Below the pieces are notes generated by a model. That model was not told the origin of the DNA, made no database searches, and saw only the letters and a program-made list of their open reading frames with translations. The position numbers and the translations under genes were made by a program. From NCBI RefSeq assembly GCF_000255455.1, contig NZ_JH621263.1, forward strand, positions 19,941-75,097: a stretch of 55,157 bases of DNA. The letters are read 5' to 3'. The DNA is from Aquimarina agarilytica ZC1 (GTDB taxonomy: Bacteria > Bacteroidota > Bacteroidia > Flavobacteriales > Flavobacteriaceae). Shown here one piece after another: positions 25,858 to 35,000 of this stretch (its first letter is position 1; each line of letters begins with the position of its first letter).

Positions 25858-26757
25858 ATGATGAACAAAACAAATCAAGCTTTTAGTATTAAGGATCTGG
25901 AGAATATATGTGGGATAAAAGCGCATACCATTCGTATATGGGAAAAAAGATACCATCTTTTAACACCCGAAAGAACGGACACGAATATACGTTCGTACAA
26001 TATGGAAAACCTCCAAAAACTATTAAATGTTACTTTTTTAGTTAGTTGTGGCTACAAAATATCGCGTATATCAAAACTTGAACCCGAAGAAATTTTAGAA
26101 TACGTAACAAGTATTGTTTCGGACAAAACCACAGTTGACCGCTCAATGAATTCGCTAAAATTAGCTATGTTGAACTACAACACAACTATTTTTACTGACA
26201 CTTTTAATGAGTTAAGTGAGCGCTTTAGTTTTTCTCAAATTTTTTATGACATATTCATCCCTTTCTTAGGCGAAGTGGGTATGCTATGGCAGACAAATAC
26301 CATAAATAGTTCTCACGAACATTTTATTACCAGTCTTATAAAGCAAAAATTATGGGCCAAAATTGACTCATTACAACAACAAGTAACCAATCACGAACAA
26401 ACATTTGTACTCTACTTACCAAGTGGAGAAACCAATGATTTAAGTTTGTTATTCATAAATACACTTATACTAGAAAAAGGATACAAAACAATCTTTTTAG
26501 GGCCAAATGTGTCCACTGATTACTTAAAAGACTTATCCGAATTACAAAACAATTTAGTATTTGTATCCTATTTCACATTACAACCACATATTGACGAAGT
26601 AAATGAATATATAGCAAACTTTAAAAACGAAATATGTGTACCTAACGAACATGAATTATGGGTTATGGGTCGTCAACTAAAAGAAGTTCCCGTACCTATA
26701 TCTGCGCAAATAAAAATAATACAATCGTTTACCGACTTTGAAAAAATACTAGGCTAA
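25858..26757 (+). CDS. MerR-family regulator of carotenoid genes, CarH/CarA-like, with degenerate B12 site
   Basis: 299 residues from the ATG at 25858; the frame extends to a TTG at 25828, but that overlaps the -7 element. Residues 8-75 form the MerR winged helix (FSIKDLENICGIKAHTIRIW; WEKRYHLL). A helix bundle follows with the CarH motif W144-x9-E154-H155. A Rossmann-like cobalamin-binding fold follows (LPSGETNDLSLLF, IFLGPNVS). The canonical E/DxHxxG reads E-T-N193-D-L-S, so the lower axial His is absent. The residue after W144 is Gln, where CarH has His. Control of the crt genes is very likely from position, 3 bases before crtI. Light sensing through adenosylcobalamin is doubtful. Confidence 0.88.
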   Translation: MMNKTNQAFSIKDLENICGIKAHTIRIWEKRYHLLTPERTDTNIRSYNMENLQKLLNVTFLVSCGYKISRISKLEPEEILEYVTSIVSDKTTVDRSMNSLKLAMLNYNTTIFTDTFNELSERFSFSQIFYDIFIPFLGEVGMLWQTNTINSSHEHFITSLIKQKLWAKIDSLQQQVTNHEQTFVLYLPSGETNDLSLLFINTLILEKGYKTIFLGPNVSTDYLKDLSELQNNLVFVSYFTLQPHIDEVNEYIANFKNEICVPNEHELWVMGRQLKEVPVPISAQIKIIQSFTDFEKILG

Positions 26758-26760
26758 TAC

Positions 26761-28227
26761 ATGAAAAAAAAAATTGCTATCATTGGTTCTGGCTTTTCCT
26801 CTTTAGCCGCTGCATGTTATTTAGCCAAAGAAGGTTATGAGATAAGTGTTTTTGAAAAAAACGAGAGTATCGGTGGACGTGCCAGTCAATTTAAATCCGA
26901 TGGATTTACTTTTGACATGGGTCCTTCATGGTACTGGATGCCCGACGTTTTTGAACGCTTTTTTAATGATTTTGGACATTCGGTTTCCGATTTTTACGAG
27001 CTAGAGAAATTAAACCCTGCGTATTCGGTCTTTTTTTCAGATGGCACATCCATTGATATACCAGATAATTTAGAGGCTATTTTTAATACTTTTGAAACCG
27101 AGGAACAAGGAAGTTCCAAAGCCTTAAAGGAATTTATGGCAGATTCCAAAAGTAATTATGATGTTGCTGTAAAGGATTTAGTATACCGACCAGGAGTATC
27201 TCCTTTGGAACTTATCACGCCCAAAACAGTCACAAAACTTGGTCAATTTTTTAGTAACGTATCGCGAGAAGTCCGCAAAAAAGTAACCAACCCCAAACTT
27301 GTATCTATACTCGAATTTCCCGTATTATTTTTAGGTGCTAAACCAAACAAAACACCAGCCTTTTATAATTTTATGAATTATGCCGATTTTGGACTTGGTA
27401 CTTGGCAACCAAAAGGCGGAATGCATCAAGTCATTTTGGGCATGGAAAAATTAGCCAAAAGCCTTAGTGTTACTATTCATTTAAATAGCCCTGTTTCCAA
27501 AATAAATACAAAAAATAATAAGGCAACTGGTATCACTATAAATGAAAATGAACTCTTTTTTGATACCGTGTTAAGTGGTGCAGATTACCACCATACCGAA
27601 ACCTTATTAGGAGCACATCAAAAACAATATTCCGAACACTATTGGGATAAAAAAACTTTTGCTCCCTCTAGTTTATTATTCTATGTTGGTTTTGACAAGA
27701 AATTAAAAAATGTGAATCATCACAATTTATTTTTTGATACTGATTTTGAAAAACACGCACAAGAAATATACGATGATCCCCAATGGCCAACCGAACCTTT
27801 ATTTTATGCCAACTTTACTTCTATTACAGATCCTAAAATGGCTCCCGAAGGCATGGAAAACGGTTTTTTCCTAGTACCAATAGCCCCAGGACTTACTGAT
27901 ACCCAAGCCTTAAGAGACACTTATTTTAACAAAATAATAACTCGCTTTGAACGTGTTACTAAACAAAACGTTAAAAATAATATTATCTTTAAGAAGAGCT
28001 TTTGTGTAAACGACTTTGTAAGCAGGTATAATTCCTATAAAGGAAATGCTTACGGAATGGCTAACACATTACTACAAACAGCTTTCTTACGCCCCAATCT
28101 AAAGAGTAAAAAAGTAGAAAATCTATTTTTCACAGGACAGTTAACTGTTCCTGGACCAGGAGTACCTCCAGCCCTAATTTCAGGAAAACTTGCTGCAGGT
28201 TTAGTACTAAATAAACACAACCAGTAA
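26761..28227 (+). CDS. crtI: Phytoene desaturase
   Basis: 488 residues. An FAD/NAD-binding N terminus (IAIIGSGFSSLAAACYLAKEG...FEKNESIGGRASQF) and the carotenoid oxidoreductase C-terminal signature (PGPGVPPALISGKLAAG) are clear. It introduces double bases' worth of conjugation into phytoene, giving lycopene. Membrane-associated. Second gene of a tightly packed operon: 3 bases after the regulator and 2 bases before crtB. Confidence 0.95.
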   Translation: MKKKIAIIGSGFSSLAAACYLAKEGYEISVFEKNESIGGRASQFKSDGFTFDMGPSWYWMPDVFERFFNDFGHSVSDFYELEKLNPAYSVFFSDGTSIDIPDNLEAIFNTFETEEQGSSKALKEFMADSKSNYDVAVKDLVYRPGVSPLELITPKTVTKLGQFFSNVSREVRKKVTNPKLVSILEFPVLFLGAKPNKTPAFYNFMNYADFGLGTWQPKGGMHQVILGMEKLAKSLSVTIHLNSPVSKINTKNNKATGITINENELFFDTVLSGADYHHTETLLGAHQKQYSEHYWDKKTFAPSSLLFYVGFDKKLKNVNHHNLFFDTDFEKHAQEIYDDPQWPTEPLFYANFTSITDPKMAPEGMENGFFLVPIAPGLTDTQALRDTYFNKIITRFERVTKQNVKNNIIFKKSFCVNDFVSRYNSYKGNAYGMANTLLQTAFLRPNLKSKKVENLFFTGQLTVPGPGVPPALISGKLAAGLVLNKHNQ

Positions 28228-28229
28228 TT

Positions 28230-29069
28230 ATGAAGTCTTTATTTGATTCCGTTTCGTACAAGTGTAGTAAAACTGTAACACAGTCCTACTCTACCTCTTT
28301 TTCATCGGCTACAAAAATGCTAGCCCCTAATATCCGTCAAGATATATACAATATATATGGTTTTGTCCGTTTTGCTGATGAAATTGTTGATAGTTTTCAT
28401 GAGTACCCAAAAGCCACATTATTTGATGATTTTGAGCGCCAGATGTATGCTGCTATTGAAAATAAAATTAGCTTAAACCCTATTTTAAATAGCTTTCAGG
28501 AAACGGTGCACAAATATACCATTGAACCAGAATTATATGAAGCCTTTATGAAAAGTATGCGCTTAGATTTATCCAAAAAAGTATACTTAACCGACGATGA
28601 ATATAAAGAATACATTTATGGATCTGCTGATGTTGTTGGTCTAATGTGTTTGTGTGTTTTTGTGAAGGGGAACAAACAACAATATGACAAATTAAAGGAT
28701 AGCGCTATGCGATTGGGTTCTGCTTTTCAAAAAGTGAATTTTTTACGTGATTTAAAAGCCGATTTTGAAGGTTTAGATCGCACCTATTTTCCTAATGCCG
28801 ATTTAAAAAATTTAAACGAAGAAAGTAAGCAACAAATTATAACCGAAATTGAACTTGATTTTAAAGAAGCAAAAAAAGGCATTAGTAAATTACCCATTGA
28901 GGCACGATTTGGAGTATATACCGCGTTTTTATATTACCAAAAACTATTAAATAAACTTAAAAAAACACCTTCAGAAAAACTAAAAGAGTCTAGAATTAGA
29001 GTACCTGACTATCAGAAATTCAGCCTTTTAGCTCAAGGCTATGTAAATTATCGATTAAATTTAATATAA
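28230..29069 (+). CDS. crtB: Phytoene synthase
   Basis: 279 residues of the squalene/phytoene synthase family. Two Asp-rich motifs are visible: FADEIVDSF near residue 48, and NFLRDLKADFEGLDRTYFP near residue 170. It joins two geranylgeranyl diphosphates into phytoene, the first committed step. Spaced 6 bases from crtZ. Confidence 0.95.
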   Translation: MKSLFDSVSYKCSKTVTQSYSTSFSSATKMLAPNIRQDIYNIYGFVRFADEIVDSFHEYPKATLFDDFERQMYAAIENKISLNPILNSFQETVHKYTIEPELYEAFMKSMRLDLSKKVYLTDDEYKEYIYGSADVVGLMCLCVFVKGNKQQYDKLKDSAMRLGSAFQKVNFLRDLKADFEGLDRTYFPNADLKNLNEESKQQIITEIELDFKEAKKGISKLPIEARFGVYTAFLYYQKLLNKLKKTPSEKLKESRIRVPDYQKFSLLAQGYVNYRLNLI

Positions 29070-29075
29070 GCATAT

Positions 29076-29525
29076 ATGAAAATTACTTTTTGGATCGTTA
29101 TATTCATCGGTACATTCCTTGCTATGGAAGGCATGGCTTGGTTTACTCATAAGTATGTAATGCATGGATTTTTATGGTCATTACATGCCGATCATCATCA
29201 TAAAAAGCATAAAAGTTGGTGGGAACGCAACGATCTATTTTTTGTTTTTTACGCACTGGTAAGTATTGGTTGTTTTCTTTTGTGGAAATACGATATTGCA
29301 TGGTATGGATTACCTATTGGCTTAGGCATTTTAGCTTATGGAATTACCTACTTTTTAGTGCACGATATATTTATTCATCAACGTTTCAAAATATTTAGAA
29401 ACGCGAATAATTGGTATGCTAAAGGTGTACGCAGGGCTCACAAAGTACACCACAAACACTTAGGGAAAGACAAAGGTGAATGCTTTGGTATGCTGTTTGT
29501 CCCTTTTAAATATTTTAAACATTAA
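29076..29525 (+). CDS. crtZ: Beta-carotene hydroxylase
   Basis: 149 residues of the fatty-acid hydroxylase superfamily. The His clusters that bind the di-iron centre are present: HKYVMH, HADHHHKKH, HDIFIHQ and RRAHKVHHKH. Several hydrophobic helices make it an integral membrane protein. It hydroxylates beta-carotene at C3 and C3', giving zeaxanthin. It sits between crtB and crtY in the operon. Confidence 0.95.
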   Translation: MKITFWIVIFIGTFLAMEGMAWFTHKYVMHGFLWSLHADHHHKKHKSWWERNDLFFVFYALVSIGCFLLWKYDIAWYGLPIGLGILAYGITYFLVHDIFIHQRFKIFRNANNWYAKGVRRAHKVHHKHLGKDKGECFGMLFVPFKYFKH

Positions 29526-29535
29526 TATTTGATTT

Positions 29536-30693
29536 GTGAATAAAAAAAATGAGCCACCTTTAAATTTTGATTATATTATAATAGGGAGTGGTGTTGCTGG
29601 TTTACAATTAGCTTTGGCTATGAGCAGTAACAAAAAACTAAGTAATAAACGTATTGCTATTTTAGATCGATCTAAAAAAACCACTAATGATAAAACCTTT
29701 TGTTTCTGGGAAAAAGGAGCAGGCAAATGGGATGAATTGGTTTCGAAAAGTTGGCATCAAGCCTTTTTCTACAGTAATACCAATAAAAAATTAAGTATCG
29801 ATTTAGCTCCGTACAGCTACAAAAAAATTAAATCAATTGATTTTTATAATTACTGTATAAAAAAACTTAAAGATAAGCCTCAGTTTACTTTCTTTACAGA
29901 AGAAGTTAATGTTGTTACTGAAAAATTAGATAAAGTAACCATTAAAACACCAAACAACATATTTGTTTGCGATCATCTTTTTGATAGTAGATTACCTGAA
30001 TGCTTTAAAAAAAGAAAAGAATCCTTTACTTATATTGATCAAAGTTTTAGTGGTTTTGAAATTGAAACCAAAACAGCTTTTTTTGACCCCAACAATTTCA
30101 CTATGATGGACTATCGCTTCACTTGGAAAGATAGTACCAGTTTTATGTATATACTTCCAGAAAACAATACCAATGCTTTGGTTGAATATACTTTTTTTGC
30201 TCCATTTACATTGAGTAAAACTGAATTTGAATCTCAATTAAAAAAATACCTTAAAACGCAGTTAAAAGGAACTGAATACATTATAAAAAATACGGAAACT
30301 GGTGTAATACCCATGACCGATTATCCTTTTGAAAAACGACAAACTTTACGAATTACTAAAATTGGTACCGCAGGTGGTTGGGTTAAAGCCTCCACAGGCT
30401 ATTCTTTTAAACGATCCGAAAAATTCGTCTCCTCTATTATTGATCAACTTATAAATAATCAAAATGTAGTTGGTTACCAAGCCGCACCACGCTTTAAGTT
30501 TTATGATAAGTTATTATTAAAGGTACTTGAAAAGCAAAATCAAAAAGGTCCCGAAATTTTCTTTAAAATGTACAAAAATACACCCCCTACTACTTTTTTT
30601 AAATTTTTAGATGAAGAAACCTCACTAATGGAAGAAGTTAAGCTGATTTTAAAACTTCCGTATTTACCTTTTATTAAAGCATTATTAAGTTAA
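29536..30693 (+). CDS. crtY: Lycopene beta-cyclase
   Basis: 385 residues, starting with GTG at 29536. It has an N-terminal dinucleotide-binding motif (IIIGSGVAGLQLA), DRSKKTTNDKTFCFWE, and later IGTAGGWVKASTGYSF, as in CrtY-type cyclases. It closes both ends of lycopene to beta-carotene. Located 10 bases after crtZ and 6 before the rhodanese gene. Confidence 0.93.
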   Translation: MNKKNEPPLNFDYIIIGSGVAGLQLALAMSSNKKLSNKRIAILDRSKKTTNDKTFCFWEKGAGKWDELVSKSWHQAFFYSNTNKKLSIDLAPYSYKKIKSIDFYNYCIKKLKDKPQFTFFTEEVNVVTEKLDKVTIKTPNNIFVCDHLFDSRLPECFKKRKESFTYIDQSFSGFEIETKTAFFDPNNFTMMDYRFTWKDSTSFMYILPENNTNALVEYTFFAPFTLSKTEFESQLKKYLKTQLKGTEYIIKNTETGVIPMTDYPFEKRQTLRITKIGTAGGWVKASTGYSFKRSEKFVSSIIDQLINNQNVVGYQAAPRFKFYDKLLLKVLEKQNQKGPEIFFKMYKNTPPTTFFKFLDEETSLMEEVKLILKLPYLPFIKALLS

Positions 30694-30699
30694 TATTCT

Positions 30700-31329
30700 A
30701 TGAAAAATCCGTCCCCTTTAAATGCTCTAGATTTTCAAACTAAAACTAAACAACTAAATACTATAGTGCTAGATGTTCGTCATCAAGTGGACTTTGTTTC
30801 AGCTCATATTCCCAATTCTATATTTATTGGTTTAGATGGTTTATTTGAACCTTGGGTACAAGCATTTATTAACACCAAAGACGCTATATTACTAATAACA
30901 CCTTTAGGCAGGGAAAATGAAACTATTGAGAAACTTACAAACATCGGTTACACCAATATTATTGGTTATTTAAAAGATGGATTTCAAACATGGAAAAATG
31001 AAAACTTTAAAACTACAACTATTGAATCTATACCTGCCACATCCTTAGAAAACATAATGAATGCAAAACAAATTACTGTTTTTGATATTCGAAAAATTAA
31101 TGAGTATAATGATGGCCATATTAAAAATGTAATTTTTTCCCCTTTAACTTCTTTAAATCAAAACTTGACTAATTTTAATTTAAAAAACGAAACTGCTTAT
31201 ATCCATTGTGGAGGTGGATACCGAAGTATTATCGCTATTTCTATACTAAAAAGAAATAATATTCATAATGTTATTGATATTGCCGGGGGCATGGGAGCTA
31301 TTCGTAAAACAAACATCGAAATAATCTAA
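30700..31329 (+). CDS. Tandem rhodanese-domain protein (lacks the metallo-beta-lactamase part)
   Basis: 209 residues with two rhodanese domains. The first (about 8-105: VLDVRHQVDFVSAHIPNSI, LLITPLGRENE) has no catalytic Cys. The second (about 112-205: VFDIRKINEYNDGHI, then HCGGGYRS) keeps the active-site Cys. The sequence style matches the C-terminal half of the MBL-fold/rhodanese persulfide dioxygenase-type proteins common in Bacteroidota, without their N-terminal metal-binding domain. As the last gene of the carotenoid operon its role is unclear; sulfur transfer or persulfide handling is only a family-level guess. Confidence 0.8.
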   Translation: MKNPSPLNALDFQTKTKQLNTIVLDVRHQVDFVSAHIPNSIFIGLDGLFEPWVQAFINTKDAILLITPLGRENETIEKLTNIGYTNIIGYLKDGFQTWKNENFKTTTIESIPATSLENIMNAKQITVFDIRKINEYNDGHIKNVIFSPLTSLNQNLTNFNLKNETAYIHCGGGYRSIIAISILKRNNIHNVIDIAGGMGAIRKTNIEII

Positions 31330-31697
31330 TACCCCTCGACTCTTTAATTATTATCCTCTTCGATTAATAGTGATGCTATCTTATTTTTAGATATTAAAAT
31401 TATTCCCTTTACAGAATAAGAAATACCATCATATTGTTTTTTAACCCACAAAAAGAGCAAAAAAACGATAAACAAACCTAAAAATTACCTTCGAATTAGG
31501 TTTATACACTAATTTTTAGTAGTAAAAATCGCATTTTTTAAGTCGTTCAGCCTTAAAAAACGCATTTAAAAATGTTAAAATTTAAAAATAAGTAATCCTT
31601 TTCCTTCTCTTTAAAATCAACGTATTCAACAAAATTTAGTTGATTTATAATTTTACAAAAACTCAAAACAACATCAACATATTGATTTTCAGCTATT
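31330..31697. other. Hairpin-rich gap between the carotenoid operon and the ammonium transporter
   Basis: No gene was found. Three structures are present: AAACCTAA (31474-31481) with TTAGGTTT (31496-31503); a 12-base stem with one mismatch (31531-31542 with 31552-31563, GC ends and T6/A6 core); and TCAAC (31626-31630) with GTTGA (31639-31643). None is a textbook terminator. They may end the crt transcript or act in the amt leader. Confidence 0.35.
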
Positions 31698-31705
31698 TAA
31701 TTTTG
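31698..31705 (+). promoter_or_regulatory. -7 element of the ammonium transporter gene
   Basis: TAATTTTG fits TAnnTTTG, 37 bases before the ATG at 31743. There is no good TTG at the usual -33 distance. Confidence 0.5.
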
Positions 31706-31742
31706 TAACTTGGGGGCACTAACAATAATAATTTTAACATAT

Positions 31743-33014
31743 ATGGATTTGTCAAATACGCTCGACTTACTTTGGGTAATTGTAGCTGGAATTTTAGTTT
31801 TTTTTATGCAAGCTGGCTTCACTCTTTTAGAAGCTGGTTTTACCCGAGCAAAAAACACCGCCAATATAGCAATGAAAAATATAGTTGACCTATTCATAGG
31901 AGCTATAGCATTTTGGGCAATCGGTTACTCGTTAATGTATGGAAATTCAATTAGTGGATTTATAGGAACCCCTAGCCTATTCTATATTGAACCTTCGGAT
32001 ATGCATAATTTATTTTACCAAACTGTATTTTGTGCTACAGCAGCTACCATTATTTCTGGTGCTATTGCAGAACGTGCAAAATTTAGTACTTATGTGATTT
32101 TCACCTTTGCTTTTACCACATTTATATACCCAATAGCTGGTCATTGGATTTGGCAAACGGATGGTTGGTTAACCCAAATGGGCTTTATTGATTTTGCAGG
32201 CTCTACTGCTGTACATGTTATGGGTGGTTTTTCGGCATTAATATATGCCTTACTCGTAGGGGCTCGTAATGGTAAATACAATGCGGATGGGAGTGTTAAT
32301 CATATCAAAGGACACAATAATTTATTTGCTGTTCTTGGTGTTTTCATTTTATGGATGGGTTGGTTTGGTTTCAATGCTGGTTCTACTTTAGCCATAACTG
32401 GAGAAAGTACCAGCATGGTTCCCCTAATTATATTAAACACCAATTTAGCCGCAGCTGCTGGTGGATTAGCAGCTTTATTCGTAACCTGGATTAAATATAA
32501 AAAAGCTGATATTTCAATGACTCTAAATGGGACACTTGCTGGATTAGTAGGTATTACTGCTGGTTGTGCTATTATGGGACCTGTTGGAGCTATGGTAACT
32601 GGATGTATTTGTGGTATTGCTGTATCTCTCGGTGCCGAATTTGTAGAAAAAGTATTAAAAGTGGATGACGCGGTAGCTTCTTTTTCTGTTCATGGAATTG
32701 GAGGAGTACTGGGTACACTATTAGTTGGTATTTTTTCTACTGAAAACGGGATCCTATATGGAGGCGGTTTTGAACAATTAAAAATACAAGCAATTGGAGT
32801 TTCATCTGTAGCTATTTGGGCCGTTGTTGTTGCTTTTATTGCTATTTCTATTTTAAAATACACTGTTGGTATTAGAGTTCCATTGGCACATGAAATTGCT
32901 GGTTTAGACAATTCTGAACACAATATCTTTTTTGATAACACCATTCAATCGGAAGAAGAAAACCCTAATGAATTCATTAGTGACACTGTTACTATGGAAA
33001 TCGCTGATAAATAA
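31743..33014 (+). CDS. amt: Ammonium transporter
   Basis: 423 residues from the ATG at 31743. The frame is open from a TTG at 31710, but that would lie too close to the -7 element. Eleven hydrophobic segments are expected. The Amt features are FTLLEAGFTRAKN, AERAKFSTY, HVMGGFSALIYALLVG, GWFGFNAGSTLAI and SFSVHGIGGVLGT (pore His). It moves ammonium across the inner membrane. No PII gene (glnK), the usual partner, lies beside it here. Confidence 0.95.
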   Translation: MDLSNTLDLLWVIVAGILVFFMQAGFTLLEAGFTRAKNTANIAMKNIVDLFIGAIAFWAIGYSLMYGNSISGFIGTPSLFYIEPSDMHNLFYQTVFCATAATIISGAIAERAKFSTYVIFTFAFTTFIYPIAGHWIWQTDGWLTQMGFIDFAGSTAVHVMGGFSALIYALLVGARNGKYNADGSVNHIKGHNNLFAVLGVFILWMGWFGFNAGSTLAITGESTSMVPLIILNTNLAAAAGGLAALFVTWIKYKKADISMTLNGTLAGLVGITAGCAIMGPVGAMVTGCICGIAVSLGAEFVEKVLKVDDAVASFSVHGIGGVLGTLLVGIFSTENGILYGGGFEQLKIQAIGVSSVAIWAVVVAFIAISILKYTVGIRVPLAHEIAGLDNSEHNIFFDNTIQSEEENPNEFISDTVTMEIADK

Positions 33015-33039
33015 CCCAACCCCATAATTCTACGCAACC

Positions 33040-33897
33040 ATGAAAAATTTCATAACATACCAAATCTGTATTGTACTGAGTACATTCTCATTTATAGGCT
33101 GTAATTCAAACTCCAAACCTTCAATCAAGGAAAACTCAGTAAGAAAAATTGAGGCAACGACTAATGATTACAGTAATATTAAACCCGAATCTTTATTTAA
33201 ACACATAACAGCTCATTACGATTTAGAACAATATAAAGTTGGAAAGGAAAAGTTAACAGCTTTAATTGAAAATCATCCAGAGCTTATTGATTCCATGGGA
33301 TTGAATAGTTTAAAAAATAAGTTTGATTCAAAACTTGCCGAAATGCAGGAAAAAGAAGCTGCTATAGCTGAAGTGGAAAGAAAAAAGCGAATGCCTAATG
33401 CCATTAAGAACATGCGTCAATTTAAAAAAGGGACTACTACCCACTATGTTGACAAAAGTAGCCCTGAATTTGATACAAAAGAATGTTTTTATGCTTATTA
33501 CACCAAGGATAGAGCTGGTATATTAGAATTACACTTTAAAATTAGATATATAGATACTCAATGGTTAAATATTGAAAATTATATGATTACTGTTGACCAG
33601 TTAGATCACACCTTATCCGGAACTATTTCAAAAACAGAAACAAAAGGAAAAAAGAAATACAAACATGAAGAACTAGATACTCCTGTAGATACTCCCGACA
33701 AATTAAAAACAATACAAGCCATAGCAAATGGAGATGATGTAGTAGCTTTATATGTTGGTAAAACTGATTATAAAAAAAGAACTATTACAGATGAACAAAA
33801 AAAGGCTATACGTAATGTTTTAGACGCTTATTCCTTTATGGGAGGTACTAATTTTAAGGAATTGAAAAGTAGTTATACTAATGCTAATGCTGAGTAA
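33040..33897 (+). CDS. Lipoprotein, function unknown
   Basis: 285 residues. The signal peptide ends with the lipobox FIGC at residue 21. A helical, charged middle (about 85-125, with EMQEKEAAIAEVERKKR likely a coiled coil) is followed by a beta-rich part (KECFYAYYTKDRAG, IRYIDTQWLNIENYMI). No family is recognised. It ends 1 base before the next gene and follows amt by 25 bases, so all three may share a transcript. Confidence 0.6.
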   Translation: MKNFITYQICIVLSTFSFIGCNSNSKPSIKENSVRKIEATTNDYSNIKPESLFKHITAHYDLEQYKVGKEKLTALIENHPELIDSMGLNSLKNKFDSKLAEMQEKEAAIAEVERKKRMPNAIKNMRQFKKGTTTHYVDKSSPEFDTKECFYAYYTKDRAGILELHFKIRYIDTQWLNIENYMITVDQLDHTLSGTISKTETKGKKKYKHEELDTPVDTPDKLKTIQAIANGDDVVALYVGKTDYKKRTITDEQKKAIRNVLDAYSFMGGTNFKELKSSYTNANAE

Positions 33898-33898
33898 A

Positions 33899-34912
33899 AT
33901 GAAATTACTAATTTTAAGTTGTTTTGTTAGTTGCACCTTAGTATCAAGTTTAGCTCAAAATTTAAATTATGAGTTCAATGAATTTTACACCCAGACTGTA
34001 ATTAGTGAAACTGGCAAAGTACCTTACATGTATTCGGTAAAAAAAGAGAACGTAACTTTTGAAAAAAAAGTAAAACTCAAGCGAGAATCCCCTCAATATC
34101 TAGCCGCTCTTGACAAACTAAATTCTTTTGTAAAGGACAGCACTAGTATTAGTGAAAGTTACTCTAAAGAGCTTGATAAATTTACTCAACTAAACAAAGT
34201 AAAAACTTTAATTAATGATTTTTTAAATTCCACCAAGCCTTATGAATTAAAAAAAGGAAAACTTATTGAAGCTCAAAAAATAGCAGATACACATCATAAA
34301 GACTTATTAATTTATGCCGATAACAACATAAATACTAAAAACAAATCGAATTTTTTTGTGCTTCAGCTAAAAAGTCTTGACTTAAAAATCCATCTAAAAA
34401 AGGTCATTTGGAAAGTTGATGCTTCTAACAAAAAACCAGAAAATAGTAACAATGAAGATTTTAAGAATATTGAAAAACATAGAAATAATCTAAAATCAAT
34501 AAAGAAATTTGAATATTATTATGGTCCTTCAAAAAAGAGCACTAGGAATGCTTTAGTATTAAATGAAAAAATTGAAAAGCTAACAACTATAAAAGGGGAA
34601 TTTAAAGTTGTAAATGATTATGTATACTTAAAAAACAAAACAAAATGGCATATTGCAAATGAACTCATCCTTTATAGTGAAATTAAAGAAAGTGCTAAAA
34701 AAGATATTTTTAGTCCTTTAAAAAAATTAATTGAAAATGTAAATTCTAAAGAACTTTTTTTGGTTGATTTAGATTTTTTAGAAACCTATGCTATCAACCC
34801 CAATAAAAAGGAAAAATTTATAACTCAAAATGAAATTGAAACTATAGAAATTGACAAATCCGATCAGATCTTTAGATCTATGAAAAGTAAAAAAAGAGCT
34901 TTAGGGGAATAG
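33899..34912 (+). CDS. Exported protein, function unknown
   Basis: 337 residues from the ATG at 33899, which opens a signal peptide (MKLLILSCFVSCTLVSSLAQ). The frame starts six codons earlier, inside the previous gene. The mature protein is Lys-rich and largely helical with no motif I recognise. It directly follows the lipoprotein (TAAAATG), suggesting translational coupling and a shared role. Confidence 0.6.
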   Translation: MKLLILSCFVSCTLVSSLAQNLNYEFNEFYTQTVISETGKVPYMYSVKKENVTFEKKVKLKRESPQYLAALDKLNSFVKDSTSISESYSKELDKFTQLNKVKTLINDFLNSTKPYELKKGKLIEAQKIADTHHKDLLIYADNNINTKNKSNFFVLQLKSLDLKIHLKKVIWKVDASNKKPENSNNEDFKNIEKHRNNLKSIKKFEYYYGPSKKSTRNALVLNEKIEKLTTIKGEFKVVNDYVYLKNKTKWHIANELILYSEIKESAKKDIFSPLKKLIENVNSKELFLVDLDFLETYAINPNKKEKFITQNEIETIEIDKSDQIFRSMKSKKRALGE

Positions 34913-34933
34913 CTTTATTTTATTGTCATTTAA

Positions 34934-34983
34934 AAATTAAAATGGTCAATTGTTAATGTGATAACTATTGACCATTTTAATTT
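34934..34983. terminator. Bidirectional terminator
   Basis: A 17-base perfect stem (34934-34950 with 34967-34983; core AAATGGTCAAT) lies between two convergent genes, with A and T runs at the ends. Confidence 0.8.
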
Positions 34984-35000
34984 AATTACTTTCAAATAAT

